Positions 52,487 to 64,000 of a DNA stretch of 64,000 nt are shown piece by piece. The stretch's first letter is position 1; every line of letters starts with the position of its first letter. A program made the position numbers and the translations under genes. The notes beneath the pieces were generated by a model. It made no database searches, had not been told where the DNA came from, and worked only from the letters and a program-made list of their open reading frames with translations. Source of the DNA: Halomonas halophila (lineage in GTDB: Bacteria; Pseudomonadota; Gammaproteobacteria; Pseudomonadales; Halomonadaceae); the NCBI RefSeq assembly GCF_030406665.1, contig NZ_CP129121.1:3410001-3474000 (forward strand). The letters run 5' to 3'.

Positions 52487-54544
52487 TCAGTTCAGCAGCG
52501 AGCGCAGCCCGGCGATGGCGTCCTTGCCGCGGGCCTGCTTCTTCTCCGGATCCTCGCGGTCGGCCCGGCCTTCCCACTCCAGGGCATCTTCCGGCAGCTC
52601 GTCGAGGAAGCGGCTCGGCGTGCAGTCCATCAGCTCGCCGTAGGCCTTGCGCTGGCGCGCCAGGGTCATGGTCAGGGTGCGCCGCGCCCGGGTGATGCCC
52701 ACGTAGGCCAGTCGTCGCTCCTCCTCGACGGTGCCGACCTCGATGGCGTTGCGGTGCGGCAGCAGCTCCTCCTCCAGCCCCATCAGGTAGACGTGGGGAA
52801 ACTCGAGGCCCTTGGAGGCGTGCATGGTCAAGAGCTGCACGCGGTCGGAGTCGTCCTCCTCGGCCTGCTGTTCGAGGATGTCGCGCAGCACCAGCCGCGA
52901 GATCGCCGCCTCCACGCCGTCAGTCTCGGTGGCCGTGCTGGCGGTATCCTCGTCGGGATCGCGATCCATGGACTTCTCGAGCTGGTCGATCAGTGTCCAG
53001 ACATTGGCCATGCGCCGCTCGGCGATGGTCGGCGCGCTGGCGTTCTGGTAGAGCCAGGCCTCGTAGTCCATCTCGCGCAGCATGTCGCGGATGGCGTCGA
53101 TGGCATCGCCGCCGTCCATGCGCCGGCGTACGCCCTCGATAAAGTGCGTGAAGCGACCCAGACGCTCCACCGCACGGGTCGGCAGCAGCTCGGCCAGCCC
53201 CAGCTCCTGGCAGGCGGCGAACAGCGAACCGCCGCGCTCGGTGGCGTAGTTGGCGAGCTTCTCCAGGGTGCTCGGGCCGATCTCGCGGCGCGGCACGTTG
53301 ACGATGCGCAGGAAGGCGTTGTCGTCGGCCGGATTGATCAGCAGCCGCAGGTAGGCCATCGCGTCCTTGATCTCGTTGCGAGAGAAGAAGGAGGTGCCGC
53401 CGGAGAGCTTGTAGGGAATCTGGTAGTGCTGCAGCTTGAGCTCCAGCAGCCGGGCCTGGAAGTTGCCGCGGTAGAGCACCGCGAAGTCGCGCCACTCGGC
53501 GCGCTCCTTGATGCGCCGGGTGAGGATCTCGCTGGCCACCCGCTCGGCCTCGGCCTCCTCGTGGCGATTGACCACCACCCGGATCGCCGCGCCCTGCCCC
53601 ATGTCCGACCACAGGGTCTTCTCGTAGACGTGGGGGTTGTTGGCGATCAGGGTGTTCGCCGCGCGCAGTATGGTGCCGGTGGAGCGGTAGTTCTGCTCGA
53701 GCTTGATCACGTTCAGGCGCGGGAAGTCCTCGCCCAGGGTCACCAGGTTCTCGGGCCGCGCGCCGCGCCAGGCGTAGATCGACTGGTCGTCGTCGCCCAC
53801 CACGGTGAAGGTCTGGCGCTCGGCCATCAGCAGCTGCACCAGCTGGTACTGGCTGACGTTGGTGTCCTGGTACTCGTCCACCAGCATGTAGTGAATGCGT
53901 TTGCGCCACCGGGAGAGTGCCTCCGGATCGTCACGCAGCAGCGTCACCGGCAGCAGGATCAGGTCGTCGAAATCCACCGCGTTGTAGGCCTTGAGGTGGC
54001 GCACATAGGCCTCGTAGACCCGAGCGGCGAACAGCTCGTCCTCGCTATCGGCATGGGACAGCGCCTGGCCGGGCAGCACCAGGTCGTTCTTCCAGTTGGA
54101 GATGGCCGCCTGGACCTGGTTGATCTGGTCCGCGTCGACATGGGCATCCTTGTTCATCAGGTCACGCAGCAGCGCCTTGGCGTCCTCGGGGTCGAACAGC
54201 GAGAAGCCCGGCTTGTAGCCCAGCGCCTTGAGCTCGCCACGGATGATGTTGAGGCCCAGGGTGTGGAAGGTGGACACCGTCAGGCCGTGGCCCTGGCGAC
54301 CCTGGAGCATGCTGCCCACCCGCTCCTTCATCTCGCGAGCGGCCTTGTTGGTGAAGGTCACCGCGGCGATGCGCCGGGCGCTCATTCCGCACTCCTGCAC
54401 CAGGTAGGCGATCTTGGTGGTGATCACGCTGGTCTTGCCCGAGCCGGCGCCGGCCAGCACCAGGCAAGGCCCGTCGATGGCGCGCACCGCCTCCTGCTGG
54501 CGCGGGTTGAGCTTGGCGATGCGGCTGGCGATGCTCTGGGTCAT
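52487..54544 (-). CDS. rep: ATP-dependent DNA helicase Rep
   Basis: A 685-residue superfamily 1A 3'-5' helicase that helps restart forks and clears proteins from DNA. Motifs in order: Walker A AGAGSGKTSV near 32, TFTNKAAREMKERV near 64, DEYQDTN near 225, GDDDQSIYAWRGA near 252, QNYRST near 283, and TMHASKGLEF near 566. Closer to Rep than to UvrD in length and in MTQSIASRIAKLNPRQQEAV at the start. trmL lies upstream and its end overlaps the rep ATG by 4 bases. Confidence 0.93.
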   Translation of the reverse strand: MTQSIASRIAKLNPRQQEAVRAIDGPCLVLAGAGSGKTSVITTKIAYLVQECGMSARRIAAVTFTNKAAREMKERVGSMLQGRQGHGLTVSTFHTLGLNIIRGELKALGYKPGFSLFDPEDAKALLRDLMNKDAHVDADQINQVQAAISNWKNDLVLPGQALSHADSEDELFAARVYEAYVRHLKAYNAVDFDDLILLPVTLLRDDPEALSRWRKRIHYMLVDEYQDTNVSQYQLVQLLMAERQTFTVVGDDDQSIYAWRGARPENLVTLGEDFPRLNVIKLEQNYRSTGTILRAANTLIANNPHVYEKTLWSDMGQGAAIRVVVNRHEEAEAERVASEILTRRIKERAEWRDFAVLYRGNFQARLLELKLQHYQIPYKLSGGTSFFSRNEIKDAMAYLRLLINPADDNAFLRIVNVPRREIGPSTLEKLANYATERGGSLFAACQELGLAELLPTRAVERLGRFTHFIEGVRRRMDGGDAIDAIRDMLREMDYEAWLYQNASAPTIAERRMANVWTLIDQLEKSMDRDPDEDTASTATETDGVEAAISRLVLRDILEQQAEEDDSDRVQLLTMHASKGLEFPHVYLMGLEEELLPHRNAIEVGTVEEERRLAYVGITRARRTLTMTLARQRKAYGELMDCTPSRFLDELPEDALEWEGRADREDPEKKQARGKDAIAGLRSLLN

Positions 54545-55062
54545 GGCTCGTTCCTCGGTGCGGCGATCGACTCGCTGTCGGGAAGACCGGCCCCCGGAAG
54601 CCCGGCGCCCACGAACTCGAGCTGGCGCCAGGCCTCGAAGACCAGCACCGCGGCGGCATTGGACAGGTTAAGGCTGCGGCTCTCGGCCAGCATGGGGATG
54701 CGCAGGCGCTGGGTCTCGGGCAGGGCATCGAGCATTGCCTGGGGCAGGCCGCGGGTCTCGGGCCCGAACACCAGGGCGTCGCCCTCACGGTAGGCGGGCT
54801 CGTGATAGCCGGTACGGCCGCGGGTCGAGACCGCGAACACCCGCCTCGGCGCCACCTCGGCGAGGAAGGCCGCCCAGTCGGCATGCACCCTGACGCGGGC
54901 CCACTCGTGGTAGTCGAGGCCGGCACGGCGCAGGCGCTTGTCATCCAGGGCGAAGCCCAGCGGTTCGATCAGGTGGAGTCGGAAGCCGGTGTTGGCACAC
55001 AGGCGGATCAGGTTGCCGGTATTGGGCGGTATCTCGGGCTGATAGAGCACCACGTCGAGCAT
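54541..55062 (-). CDS. trmL: tRNA (cytidine/uridine-34 2'-O)-methyltransferase TrmL
   Basis: A 173-residue SPOUT methyltransferase acting on the wobble base of tRNA-Leu. The start MLDVVLYQPEIPPNTGNLIRL (in part) and the knot motifs FGPETRGLP and PMLAESRSLNLSNAAAVLVFE (in part) are clear. It precedes rep with an ATGA overlap. Confidence 0.95.
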   Translation of the reverse strand: MLDVVLYQPEIPPNTGNLIRLCANTGFRLHLIEPLGFALDDKRLRRAGLDYHEWARVRVHADWAAFLAEVAPRRVFAVSTRGRTGYHEPAYREGDALVFGPETRGLPQAMLDALPETQRLRIPMLAESRSLNLSNAAAVLVFEAWRQLEFVGAGLPGAGLPDSESIAAPRNEP

Positions 55063-55111
55063 CGATCACTCCGGAAGAAGGCTGGGCCGATGAAGGACAG
55101 GGCCGACAACG

Positions 55112-55140
55112 GCCTCGGGCCCCGAAACGGGGCCCGAGGC
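55112..55140. terminator. Hairpin between the YfaZ-like gene and trmL
   Basis: Perfect 13-base stem (55112-55124 with 55128-55140) with an AAA loop, 23 bases past the YfaZ-like stop codon. The minus strand continues GTTGTCGG, so the T run is poor. Confidence 0.6.
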
Positions 55141-55162
55141 ACGACCGAACGCGACATCGCCC

Positions 55163-55717
55163 CTAGAAGACCAGCCGCACGCCGGCATGGGCGCCACTGT
55201 CCAGGGTCCGGGTACCGCCGGGCCGGTCGAGGTCGGCGCGCAGGCGACGATAGCCGACATAGGCATCCACGTTGCGCGTGACGCCATAGCGTGCCCGCAG
55301 GCCATACTCCAGGCCTCGTTCGAGGTCGCCGGCGCTCACCACGCCCGGGGTATAGAAGCCATAGCCGCCCAGCGAAAGCGCCGGCACCTGCGGCACATAG
55401 GCATAGCCGTAGCCCCCCAGGCCCAGGCCACCTCCGTCGCCGGCATCGGTATCCAGCTGGGCCCAGCGGGCGCCGACGCCGATGTCATAGCGACGAGTGC
55501 GCTCGACCCCCAGCACCTCGGCATGCACGGCCTGGGTATCCACGCGATCCTCGCTGTCGAGGAGACCGCCACCCACGGCGATGCCCGGAGCGACCTCGCC
55601 GCTGGCGGCGAACTGCACGGCCTCGTCGCTCAGGTTCAGATCCAGGCTGCCCGCCTGGCAGTTCAGGGTTGCCAGGGCCAGACCGAGGCCGCCCAGCCAC
55701 GCCATCATCGCTTTCAT
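55163..55717 (-). CDS. YfaZ-family outer membrane beta-barrel protein
   Basis: A 184-residue exported protein with a signal peptide (about 1-24) and alternating-hydrophobicity strands rich in Gly and Tyr (GVGARWAQLD, GLGGYGYAYV, RARYGVTRNVDAYVGYR), ending in Phe as barrels do (GVRLVF). It resembles the YfaZ family, whose function is unknown. The ATG at 55717 is chosen over a GTG two codons earlier. Same strand as pyrE, 17 bases after its stop. Confidence 0.75.
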   Translation of the reverse strand: MKAMMAWLGGLGLALATLNCQAGSLDLNLSDEAVQFAASGEVAPGIAVGGGLLDSEDRVDTQAVHAEVLGVERTRRYDIGVGARWAQLDTDAGDGGGLGLGGYGYAYVPQVPALSLGGYGFYTPGVVSAGDLERGLEYGLRARYGVTRNVDAYVGYRRLRADLDRPGGTRTLDSGAHAGVRLVF

Positions 55718-55734
55718 GATCACATCTCGTCTCG

Positions 55735-56418
55735 TCAGGAGCGGTTCTGCACGCCGTAGCGATCGCGGTAGGCGCGGATTGCCTCGGCGTGGCCGCGCAG
55801 TTCGTCGCCGGCGTGGACCTCGAGGTACTCGAGCACCATGTCCAGGGTGACGATGCTCACCACCGGCATGCCGTAGGCGGCCTCGACCTGCTGGATGGCG
55901 CTGCGCGGATCGCGGTCATCGCCGCCGCGCTCCTGGCGGTCCAGGGCCACCACCACGCCGGCGGCTTCGGCGCCGGCGGCCTCGATCAGCCCCATCACCT
56001 CGCGGATCGCGGTGCCGGCGGTGATGACGTCGTCGATGATCAGGATGCGGCCGGCAAGCGCCGCACCGACGATGTTGCCGCCTTCACCGTGGGCCTTGGC
56101 CTCCTTGCGATTGAACGCATAGGGCAGGTCGCGGTCATGATGATCCGCCAGCGCCACCGCGGTGGTCGCGGCCAGGGGAATGCCCTTGTAGGCCGGACCG
56201 AACAGCACGTCGGTCTCGAGGCCGCTGTCGGCGATGGCCTGGGCGTAGAAGCGGCCCAGCTGCGCCAGGGCGCGACCGCTCTTGAACAGGCCGGCATTGA
56301 AGAAGTAGGGGCTGGTGCGCCCGGACTTGAGGGTGAACTCGCCGAAGCGCAGCACGCCCTGCTCGATGGCGAACTCGATGAAGGCCTGCTGATACGGTTG
56401 CAGGGTCGATGCGGCCAC
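55735..56418 (-). CDS. pyrE: Orotate phosphoribosyltransferase
   Basis: A 227-residue enzyme that makes orotidine 5'-phosphate from orotate and PRPP in pyrimidine synthesis. FTLKSGRTSPYFFNAG, AYKGIPLAATTAVAL and the PRPP loop ILIIDDVITAGTAIRE are intact. The start is a GTG at 56418 placed four bases after AGGAGG; an upstream in-frame ATG lacks a ribosome site. Divergent from the Crc-like gene, an arrangement shared with pseudomonads. Confidence 0.95.
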   Translation of the reverse strand: MAASTLQPYQQAFIEFAIEQGVLRFGEFTLKSGRTSPYFFNAGLFKSGRALAQLGRFYAQAIADSGLETDVLFGPAYKGIPLAATTAVALADHHDRDLPYAFNRKEAKAHGEGGNIVGAALAGRILIIDDVITAGTAIREVMGLIEAAGAEAAGVVVALDRQERGGDDRDPRSAIQQVEAAYGMPVVSIVTLDMVLEYLEVHAGDELRGHAEAIRAYRDRYGVQNRS

Positions 56419-56509
56419 GGAGCCTCCTATCACGTCTATTGGCGGACGCCATTTACCCAAACGTCGAAACGTCGGGTATCATACACGCGCGACGCAAAAG
56501 GGACCATGT

Positions 56510-57277
56510 ATGAAAATCGCCACCATCAATGTGAACGGCATCCGAGAGGCGGTGGGTCGGGGCTTTCTCGACTGGCTGGCCAACCAGGATGCCGATGTCG
56601 TCTGCGTGCAGAATCTCAAGGCCAAGAGCTTCGAGCTCGACGACAGCATCCTCTATCCGGAGGGCTACGAGGGCTACTTCCTCGACGCCGAACAGGACGG
56701 CTTCTCGGGCGTCGGCCTGTACTGCCGCAAGATCCCCAAGGCGATCATGTATGGCCTCGGCTTCCCCCAGTGCGACCATGAGGCGCGCTTCCTGCAGGCC
56801 GACTACGACCGTTTCAGCATCGCCAGCTTCCTGATGCCCGACGGCAGCGATCCGGCCGCCAAGCAGGCCTTCATGGCCCAGTACCAGGAATACCTGTCGA
56901 AGATGGCGCGCAAGCGCCGCGAATACATCATCGCCGGCACCTGGCACATCGCCCACAAGACCATCGACCTGGAGAACTGGGCCGACAACCAGACGACCCC
57001 CGGCTTCAAGCCCGAGGAGCGCGCCTGGATGGATCAGGTGCTCGGCCCGACCGGCTTCATCGACACCTTCCGCGAGATCAACCGCGACGCCGGCGAGTAC
57101 ACCTGGTGGCCGGCGCTGGACCAGGACCAGCCCCGCGAACGCCAGGAAGGCTGGCGCGTCGACTACCAGCTGGTCGGCCCCAACTTCCGCCGCCACGTGG
57201 TGGACGCCTGGATCGACTACGACGCGACCTTCTCCGAGTACGCGCCGCTGATCGTCGAGTACGACCTGCCGCTGTAA
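56510..57277 (+). CDS. crc: Crc-like protein of the exonuclease III fold
   Basis: A 255-residue exonuclease III-family protein, best read as a Crc homologue (catabolite repression with Hfq). Compared with ExoIII, catalytic Glu34 in QEIK is Asn in QNLK, GDxN is GTWH (Asp and Asn lost), and the terminal SDH is SEY (His lost), while RVDYQLVG keeps Asp. It resembles pseudomonad Crc in KRREYI, WRVDYQ and APLIVEYDL, and lies between pyrE and rph as in Pseudomonas. It will often be named exodeoxyribonuclease III, but nuclease activity is unlikely. Confidence 0.8.
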   Translation: MKIATINVNGIREAVGRGFLDWLANQDADVVCVQNLKAKSFELDDSILYPEGYEGYFLDAEQDGFSGVGLYCRKIPKAIMYGLGFPQCDHEARFLQADYDRFSIASFLMPDGSDPAAKQAFMAQYQEYLSKMARKRREYIIAGTWHIAHKTIDLENWADNQTTPGFKPEERAWMDQVLGPTGFIDTFREINRDAGEYTWWPALDQDQPRERQEGWRVDYQLVGPNFRRHVVDAWIDYDATFSEYAPLIVEYDLPL

Positions 57278-57313
57278 CGCGCCTCCCTTCGTCGCCGTCA
57301 TGCCCAGGCATGA

Positions 57314-57350
57314 CGCAGCACGCCGGCCCGAGGGCCGGCGTGCTGCGTTT
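57314..57350 (+). terminator. Terminator after the Crc-like gene
   Basis: Perfect 15-base stem (57314-57328 with 57333-57347) around CGAG, followed by TTTGTG. Lies 37 bases after the stop codon and just before the convergent rph end. Confidence 0.8.
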
Positions 57351-57376
57351 GTGGGCGACGCGTCTGACGAAAACCG

Positions 57377-58114
57377 TCAGCCGCGGATGCCCAGCGCCTC
57401 GCGCTGATGCGCGAACAGCGAGGCGCCGGCCTGCTCGGCCAGGTCGAGCATGGCGTTGAGCTCGGCGCGACTGTAGGTGCCGGACTCGGCGGTGCCCTGC
57501 ACCTCGATCAGCCCGCCGCCCTCGGCCATCACCACGTTCATGTCGGTGCCGGCGCGGGAGTCCTCGGGATAGTCCAGGTCGACCACCGGCACGCCGTTGT
57601 AGATGCCCACCGAGACCGAGCTGATCAGCTGATGGAAGGGATCGCCCTTGATCAGCTTCTCGCGCTGCAGGTAGCGCACGGCGTCGATCAGCGCCACGCA
57701 GCCGCCGGTGATCGAGGCCGTGCGGGTACCACCGTCGGCCTGGATGACGTCGCAGTCCACGGTGATGGTGTACTCGCCCAGCTTTTTCAGGTTCACCGCC
57801 GCGCGCAGCGAGCGGCCGATCAGCCGCTGGATCTCCAGCGTGCGGCCGCCCTGCTTGCCGCGGGTCGCCTCGCGACCGCCGCGGGTGTGGGTGGCGCGAG
57901 GCAGCATGCCGTACTCGGCGGTCACCCAGCCCTGCTTCTTGCCGCGCAGCCAGCGCGGCACGCCGGCCTCGACGCTGGCGTTGCACAGCACCTTGGTATC
58001 ACCGAACTCGACCAGCACCGAGCCCTCGGCGTGACGGGTGTAGTCGCGGGTCAGGCGGATCTCGCGGGGCTCGTCGGGGGCGCGTCCGCTGGGACGCCGG
58101 AAGTCCTCGGCCAT
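57377..58114 (-). CDS. rph: Ribonuclease PH
   Basis: A 245-residue phosphorolytic exoribonuclease that trims tRNA 3' ends. The start RPSGRAPDEPREIRL, WVTAEYGMLPRATHTR, the phosphate-site region GGTRTASITGG and VGIYNGVPVVDLDYPEDS (each in part) are intact, and the gene is not truncated as it is in E. coli K-12. GAGAGAG precedes the ATG. Divergent from yicC. Confidence 0.96.
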   Translation of the reverse strand: MAEDFRRPSGRAPDEPREIRLTRDYTRHAEGSVLVEFGDTKVLCNASVEAGVPRWLRGKKQGWVTAEYGMLPRATHTRGGREATRGKQGGRTLEIQRLIGRSLRAAVNLKKLGEYTITVDCDVIQADGGTRTASITGGCVALIDAVRYLQREKLIKGDPFHQLISSVSVGIYNGVPVVDLDYPEDSRAGTDMNVVMAEGGGLIEVQGTAESGTYSRAELNAMLDLAEQAGASLFAHQREALGIRG

Positions 58115-58225
58115 GGCAGCTCTCTCGCAGTCGAAAATGGATGGCCCGCCATTCTACACGGCTTGCCGGAGGAATCGGTTACACTGACTCGCCCCGACCT
58201 CGACCGACCCACAAGGAGCCCCGCC

Positions 58226-59089
58226 ATGGTGTACAGCATGACCGCCTTCTCGCGGCAGGATCGCGATGCCGACTGGGGACGGCTGCAACTGGAGCTGCGG
58301 TCGGTCAACCAGCGCTATCTGGACCCGCACTTCCGCCTGCCCGAGGCCCTGCGCGACCTGGAGCCCGGCTTCCGCGACGCGCTGCGAAACCGCCTGGCCC
58401 GCGGCAAGGTCGAGTGCACGCTGCGCTTCGAGCCCGCCGAGCGCCGCGCCGAGGCCAGCGTCGATCACGCCAAGCTTCGTGCCCTGGGCGCGGCGCTGAG
58501 CGAAGTACGCGAGGCCGTGCCCGAGGCATCGATGCCCGACGCCCTGGCGCTGCTCGACCACCCCGGCGTGCTCGAGACGCCCGGGCTCGACCTCGAGGCG
58601 ATCAAGGCCGAGGCCAACGCCCTGTTCGAGGCGGCCCTGAACGACCTGATCGCCGGCCGCGCCCGGGAAGGCGAACAGCTCGCCGAGCTGATCCGCGAGC
58701 GGCTGATCGGCATCCGCGCGCAGATCGCCGAGGTCCGCGGCCTGCTGCCGACGATCCTCGAGCGTCAGCGCACCCAGCTGCTCGAGCGGCTGGCCGAGAT
58801 GCGCACCGAGCTCGAGCCCCAGCGCCTGGAGGCCGAACTGGTGCTGCTGGCCCAGAAGGCCGACGTGGCCGAGGAGCTCGACCGGCTGGAGACCCACGTC
58901 GGCGAGGTCGAACGTCAGCTCGCCCAGAAGGGCCCGATCGGCCGCCGCCTGGACTTCCTGATGCAGGAGCTCAACCGCGAGGCCAACACCCTGTCGTCGA
59001 AATCGGTGGTCGCCGAGACCACCCGCTGTGCCGTGGAGCTCAAGGTGCTGATCGAGCAGATGCGCGAGCAGATCCAGAACATCGAGTAG
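58226..59089 (+). CDS. yicC: YicC/YloC-family endoribonuclease
   Basis: A 287-residue protein of the YicC family, reported to act on RNA (RyhB turnover in E. coli). YSMTAFSR at the start, ELRSVNQRYLD, and the C-terminal GRRLDFLMQELNREANTLSSKS in part are the family marks. AAGGAG precedes the ATG at 58226; the long upstream frame is antisense to rph and is discounted. The histidine kinase gene starts 7 bases after its stop, so they may share a transcript. Confidence 0.93.
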   Translation: MVYSMTAFSRQDRDADWGRLQLELRSVNQRYLDPHFRLPEALRDLEPGFRDALRNRLARGKVECTLRFEPAERRAEASVDHAKLRALGAALSEVREAVPEASMPDALALLDHPGVLETPGLDLEAIKAEANALFEAALNDLIAGRAREGEQLAELIRERLIGIRAQIAEVRGLLPTILERQRTQLLERLAEMRTELEPQRLEAELVLLAQKADVAEELDRLETHVGEVERQLAQKGPIGRRLDFLMQELNREANTLSSKSVVAETTRCAVELKVLIEQMREQIQNIE

Positions 59090-59096
59090 CTTCGCG

Positions 59097-60841
<1,745 letters not shown>

Positions 60842-60845
<4 letters not shown>

Positions 60846-62272
60846 GCATGAACCTCTATCCCGCCTTCGGCCTGCTGCTGGTCGACGACGAGCCCTCCTT
60901 CCTGCGCAGCCTGAGCATCGCCCTGGAGCGCAGCGGCGGTATCAATCACCTCCATCGCTGCGAGGACAGCCGCCAAGTGATGGACATCCTGGCGCGGGAG
61001 AACATCGGACTGGTGACGCTGGACCTCACCATGCCCCACCTGTCGGGCGAGACACTGCTGCGGCAGATCGTCGAGGAGCATCCCGACGTCGGCGTGATCG
61101 TGATCAGCGGCCTGAACCAGGTGGAGACCGCCGTCGACTGCATCAAGCACGGCGCCTTCGACTACTTCGTCAAGACCGACGAGCAGAGCCGGCTGATCGA
61201 GGGCATCAAGCGGGCCATCCGCCTGCAGGAACTGCGCCAGGAGAACCAGGAGCTGCGGCGTCGCTTTCTCAACGACACTCTGGAGCACCCCGAGGCGTTC
61301 GCCGACATCGTCACCGATGACAAGGGCATGCGCTCGGTCTTCCAGTATCTCGAGTCGGTGGCCCCGAGCGGTCAGCCGCTGCTGATCAGTGGCGAGAGCG
61401 GCGTCGGCAAGGAACTGATCGCCCGGGCGGCCCATGACCTGAGCGGTCGGCCCGGGCCTCTGGTCTGCGTCAACGCGGCGGGGCTGGACGACGGCGTCTT
61501 CGCCGACACCCTGTTCGGTCACGAGAGGGGCGCCTTCACCGGAGCCGATCGTCCCCGCGCCGGGATGGTCGAGCAGGCCGCGGACGGCACCCTGTTCCTC
61601 GACGAGATCGGCGACCTAAGTCCGGCCTCCCAGGTCAAGCTGCTGCGCCTGCTGCAGGAGGGAGAATACTACCCGCTGGGCAGCGACCGGCCCAAGCGAG
61701 CGCGGGCGCGCATCGTGGTGGCGACGCATCACGACCTCGAGGCACGCCAGCGGGAAGGTGATTTCCGCAAGGACCTCTACTACCGCCTGCGTACCCACCA
61801 GGTGTGGATTCCGCCGCTGCGACGGCGCCACGGCGACATCCCTCTGCTGCTGGACCACTTCCTCGCCGAGGCCGCCGACGAGCTCGGCAAGCCGCGGCCG
61901 ACCTATCCTCCTGAGCTGCCGATACTGCTGGCCAACCACCCCTTCCCCGGCAACGTACGCGAACTGCGAGCCATGGCCTATGACGCCATGAGCGTCCATC
62001 GCTCGCGGACGCTTTCCATGGAGGTGTTCCGGCGCGCCATCGATCCGGGGCGCACGGCCCCCGAGCCGTCGGAGGCCTGTGTCGAACGTCACGTCTTCAC
62101 CCCGAACGAACCCCTGCCAACGCTGCACGAGGTCGCCGACCTGCTGGTCCGCGAGGCAATGCGCCGAGCCGAGGGCAACCAGTCGATCGCCTCGCGACTG
62201 CTGGGCATCTCCCAGCCGGCGCTCAGCAAGCGGCTGAAGAAATTGCGCGAAGCCGGCTCTGAACCCCTATAA
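60842..62272 (+). CDS. Sigma-54-dependent response regulator (NtrC family)
   Basis: A 476-residue activator: receiver domain (phospho-acceptor Asp61 in VTLDLTMP), a linker, an AAA+ domain with Walker A GESGVGKE near 185 and the sigma-54 contact loop GAFTGA near 230, Walker B FLDEIGD, and a C-terminal Fis-type helix-turn-helix (GNQSIASRLLGISQPALSKRL in part). All parts needed for sigma-54 activation are present. A near-perfect -24/-12 promoter for the next gene lies 177 bases downstream of its stop, making that gene the likely target. Confidence 0.95.
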
Positions 62273-62285
62273 CCCGTACGCTCGG

Positions 62286-62302
62286 ATAACCTTGGTTATA
62301 TC
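62286..62302. promoter_or_regulatory. Candidate activator site (palindrome)
   Basis: ATAACC (62286-62291) and GGTTAT (62294-62299) form a perfect inverted repeat; GGTTATATC (62294-62302) recurs at 62363-62371, 69 bases on. These lie roughly 80-180 bases before the promoter start, the usual place for sites of NtrC-family regulators. Confidence 0.5.
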
Positions 62303-62448
62303 GCTGAAAATTTCTTTATTTTCAATTATTTGTATCAAGAATGGCGCCACGGCGTGTCGCGAGGTTATATCCCTTCACCATCGTACCCTGCCCAAAGGAC
62401 CACTCTTTAAACCATACAAAACAATGAGCTAACGGAAACTCCACCATC

Positions 62449-62464
62449 TGGCACGCACCTTGCT
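62449..62464 (+). promoter_or_regulatory. Sigma-54 promoter of the AGCS transporter
   Basis: TGGCACG (62449-62455), four bases, TTGCT (62460-62464): every conserved position of the sigma-54 consensus is met with exact spacing. Transcription is expected near 62475, giving a leader of about 130 bases. Confidence 0.88.
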
Positions 62465-62525
62465 CCATCGGAAGTGGCCCCTCACGGGAGCCACCACATT
62501 CCAAGAGCAAGAGGTTCGACGACCA

Positions 62526-62605
62526 ATGCCAACAACAACGAAGGCGGCCACACCGGCCGCGACCGCCTCCCCCACCATGATGATCGCCAACGTGGGAGGT
62601 GCCGC

Positions 62606-62618
<13 letters not shown>
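62526..62618 (+). CDS. Possible 30-residue leader peptide
   Basis: An ATG-initiated 30-codon frame, rich in Ala and Thr, beginning MPTTTKAATPAATASP and ending CSR. It overlaps the transporter start by 13 bases in another frame, so ribosomes finishing it could restart on the transporter. AGAGG lies 11 bases upstream. AACAACAA (62531-62538), a match to the Crc/Hfq target AANAANAA, is just after its start codon. Whether it is translated is unknown. Confidence 0.35.

Positions 62619-64000
<1,382 letters not shown>

Larger units (their letters stand above)
62273..62605. other. Regulatory intergenic region before the AGCS transporter
   Basis: About 333 bases. In order: an inverted repeat ATAACC-TT-GGTTAT (62286-62299); an AT-rich stretch (about 62304-62340) that could bend or bind IHF; a second GGTTATATC (62363-62371; the first copy is 62294-62302); the sigma-54 promoter (62449-62464); a hairpin at 62474-62494 (GTGGC/GCCAC with inner CCC/GGG) close to the expected RNA start; and a 30-codon ORF (62526-62618). 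Confidence 0.75.

Noticed and set aside
51722..54793. A 1023-codon plus-strand open frame across the cytochrome c and rep genes
   Set aside because: It crosses a strong terminator and is antisense to rep; no recognisable domains.
62273..62448. CrcZ-like small RNA gene downstream of the sigma-54 activator
   Set aside because: The only sigma-54 promoter lies next to the transporter, and only one AANAANAA motif is present; CrcZ RNAs carry several.

Overview
The window is a chromosomal segment of about 68-70% GC from a gammaproteobacterium, most probably Halomonas or a close relative. The basis is an acidic, GC-rich proteome, an enteric-like flagellar gene order combined with pseudomonad features (a Crc-type protein beside pyrE, a FinR-type regulator divergent from fpr, FliA promoters of the TCAAG-N11-GCCGATA kind) and short tandem repeats between genes. 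Genus is inference. Almost all of the sequence is coding; no insertion sequence, prophage or CRISPR array was seen.

Positions 1-12.7 kb hold metabolic genes: thiS-thiG (minus; thiG runs off the left edge), a DUF423 membrane protein, a PaaI-type thioesterase, malate synthase G, an alpha/beta hydrolase with a small lipoprotein, comM, ubiK, a glnK-amtB-glnK nitrogen cluster with a sigma-54-type promoter, a block of tandem repeats, and the fpr/FinR-like divergent pair. Positions 12.7-22 kb form a signalling island: a chemoreceptor with a complete amino-acid-binding dCache motif, a second-type FtsZ, and a three-gene unit of chemoreceptor plus two c-di-GMP proteins. The FtsZ homologue and the divergent receptor each have a FliA-like promoter, which suggests flagellar-regulon control.

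Positions 22-46.2 kb are one large flagellar locus: flaG-like, fliE (minus) divergent from fliFGHIJKLMNOPQR (plus), convergent with flgLK and flgJIHGFEDCB (minus), then flgA and flgMN (plus). It builds the basal body, export gate, rod, hook and junction and contains the anti-sigma factor FlgM. FliA promoters precede flaG-like, flgM and flgK, so late genes are separated from the early structural operons. flhA, flhB, fliA, flagellin and motor genes are not in the window. The locus is followed by a degenerate PAS-GGDEF-EAL protein and an MHYT-GGDEF-EAL protein.

Positions 50.3-64 kb hold a TauE/SafE exporter, tRNA-Arg(CCG), a dihaem cytochrome c, rep-trmL, a YfaZ-type outer membrane protein, pyrE divergent from a Crc-like protein, rph divergent from yicC, and a histidine kinase/sigma-54 activator pair. 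The pair precedes a near-perfect -24/-12 promoter and an AGCS amino-acid transporter cut by the right edge. The best candidates for undescribed biology are the FliA-controlled FtsZ paralogue and the regulated AGCS transport module with its short leader ORF and possible Crc/Hfq target.
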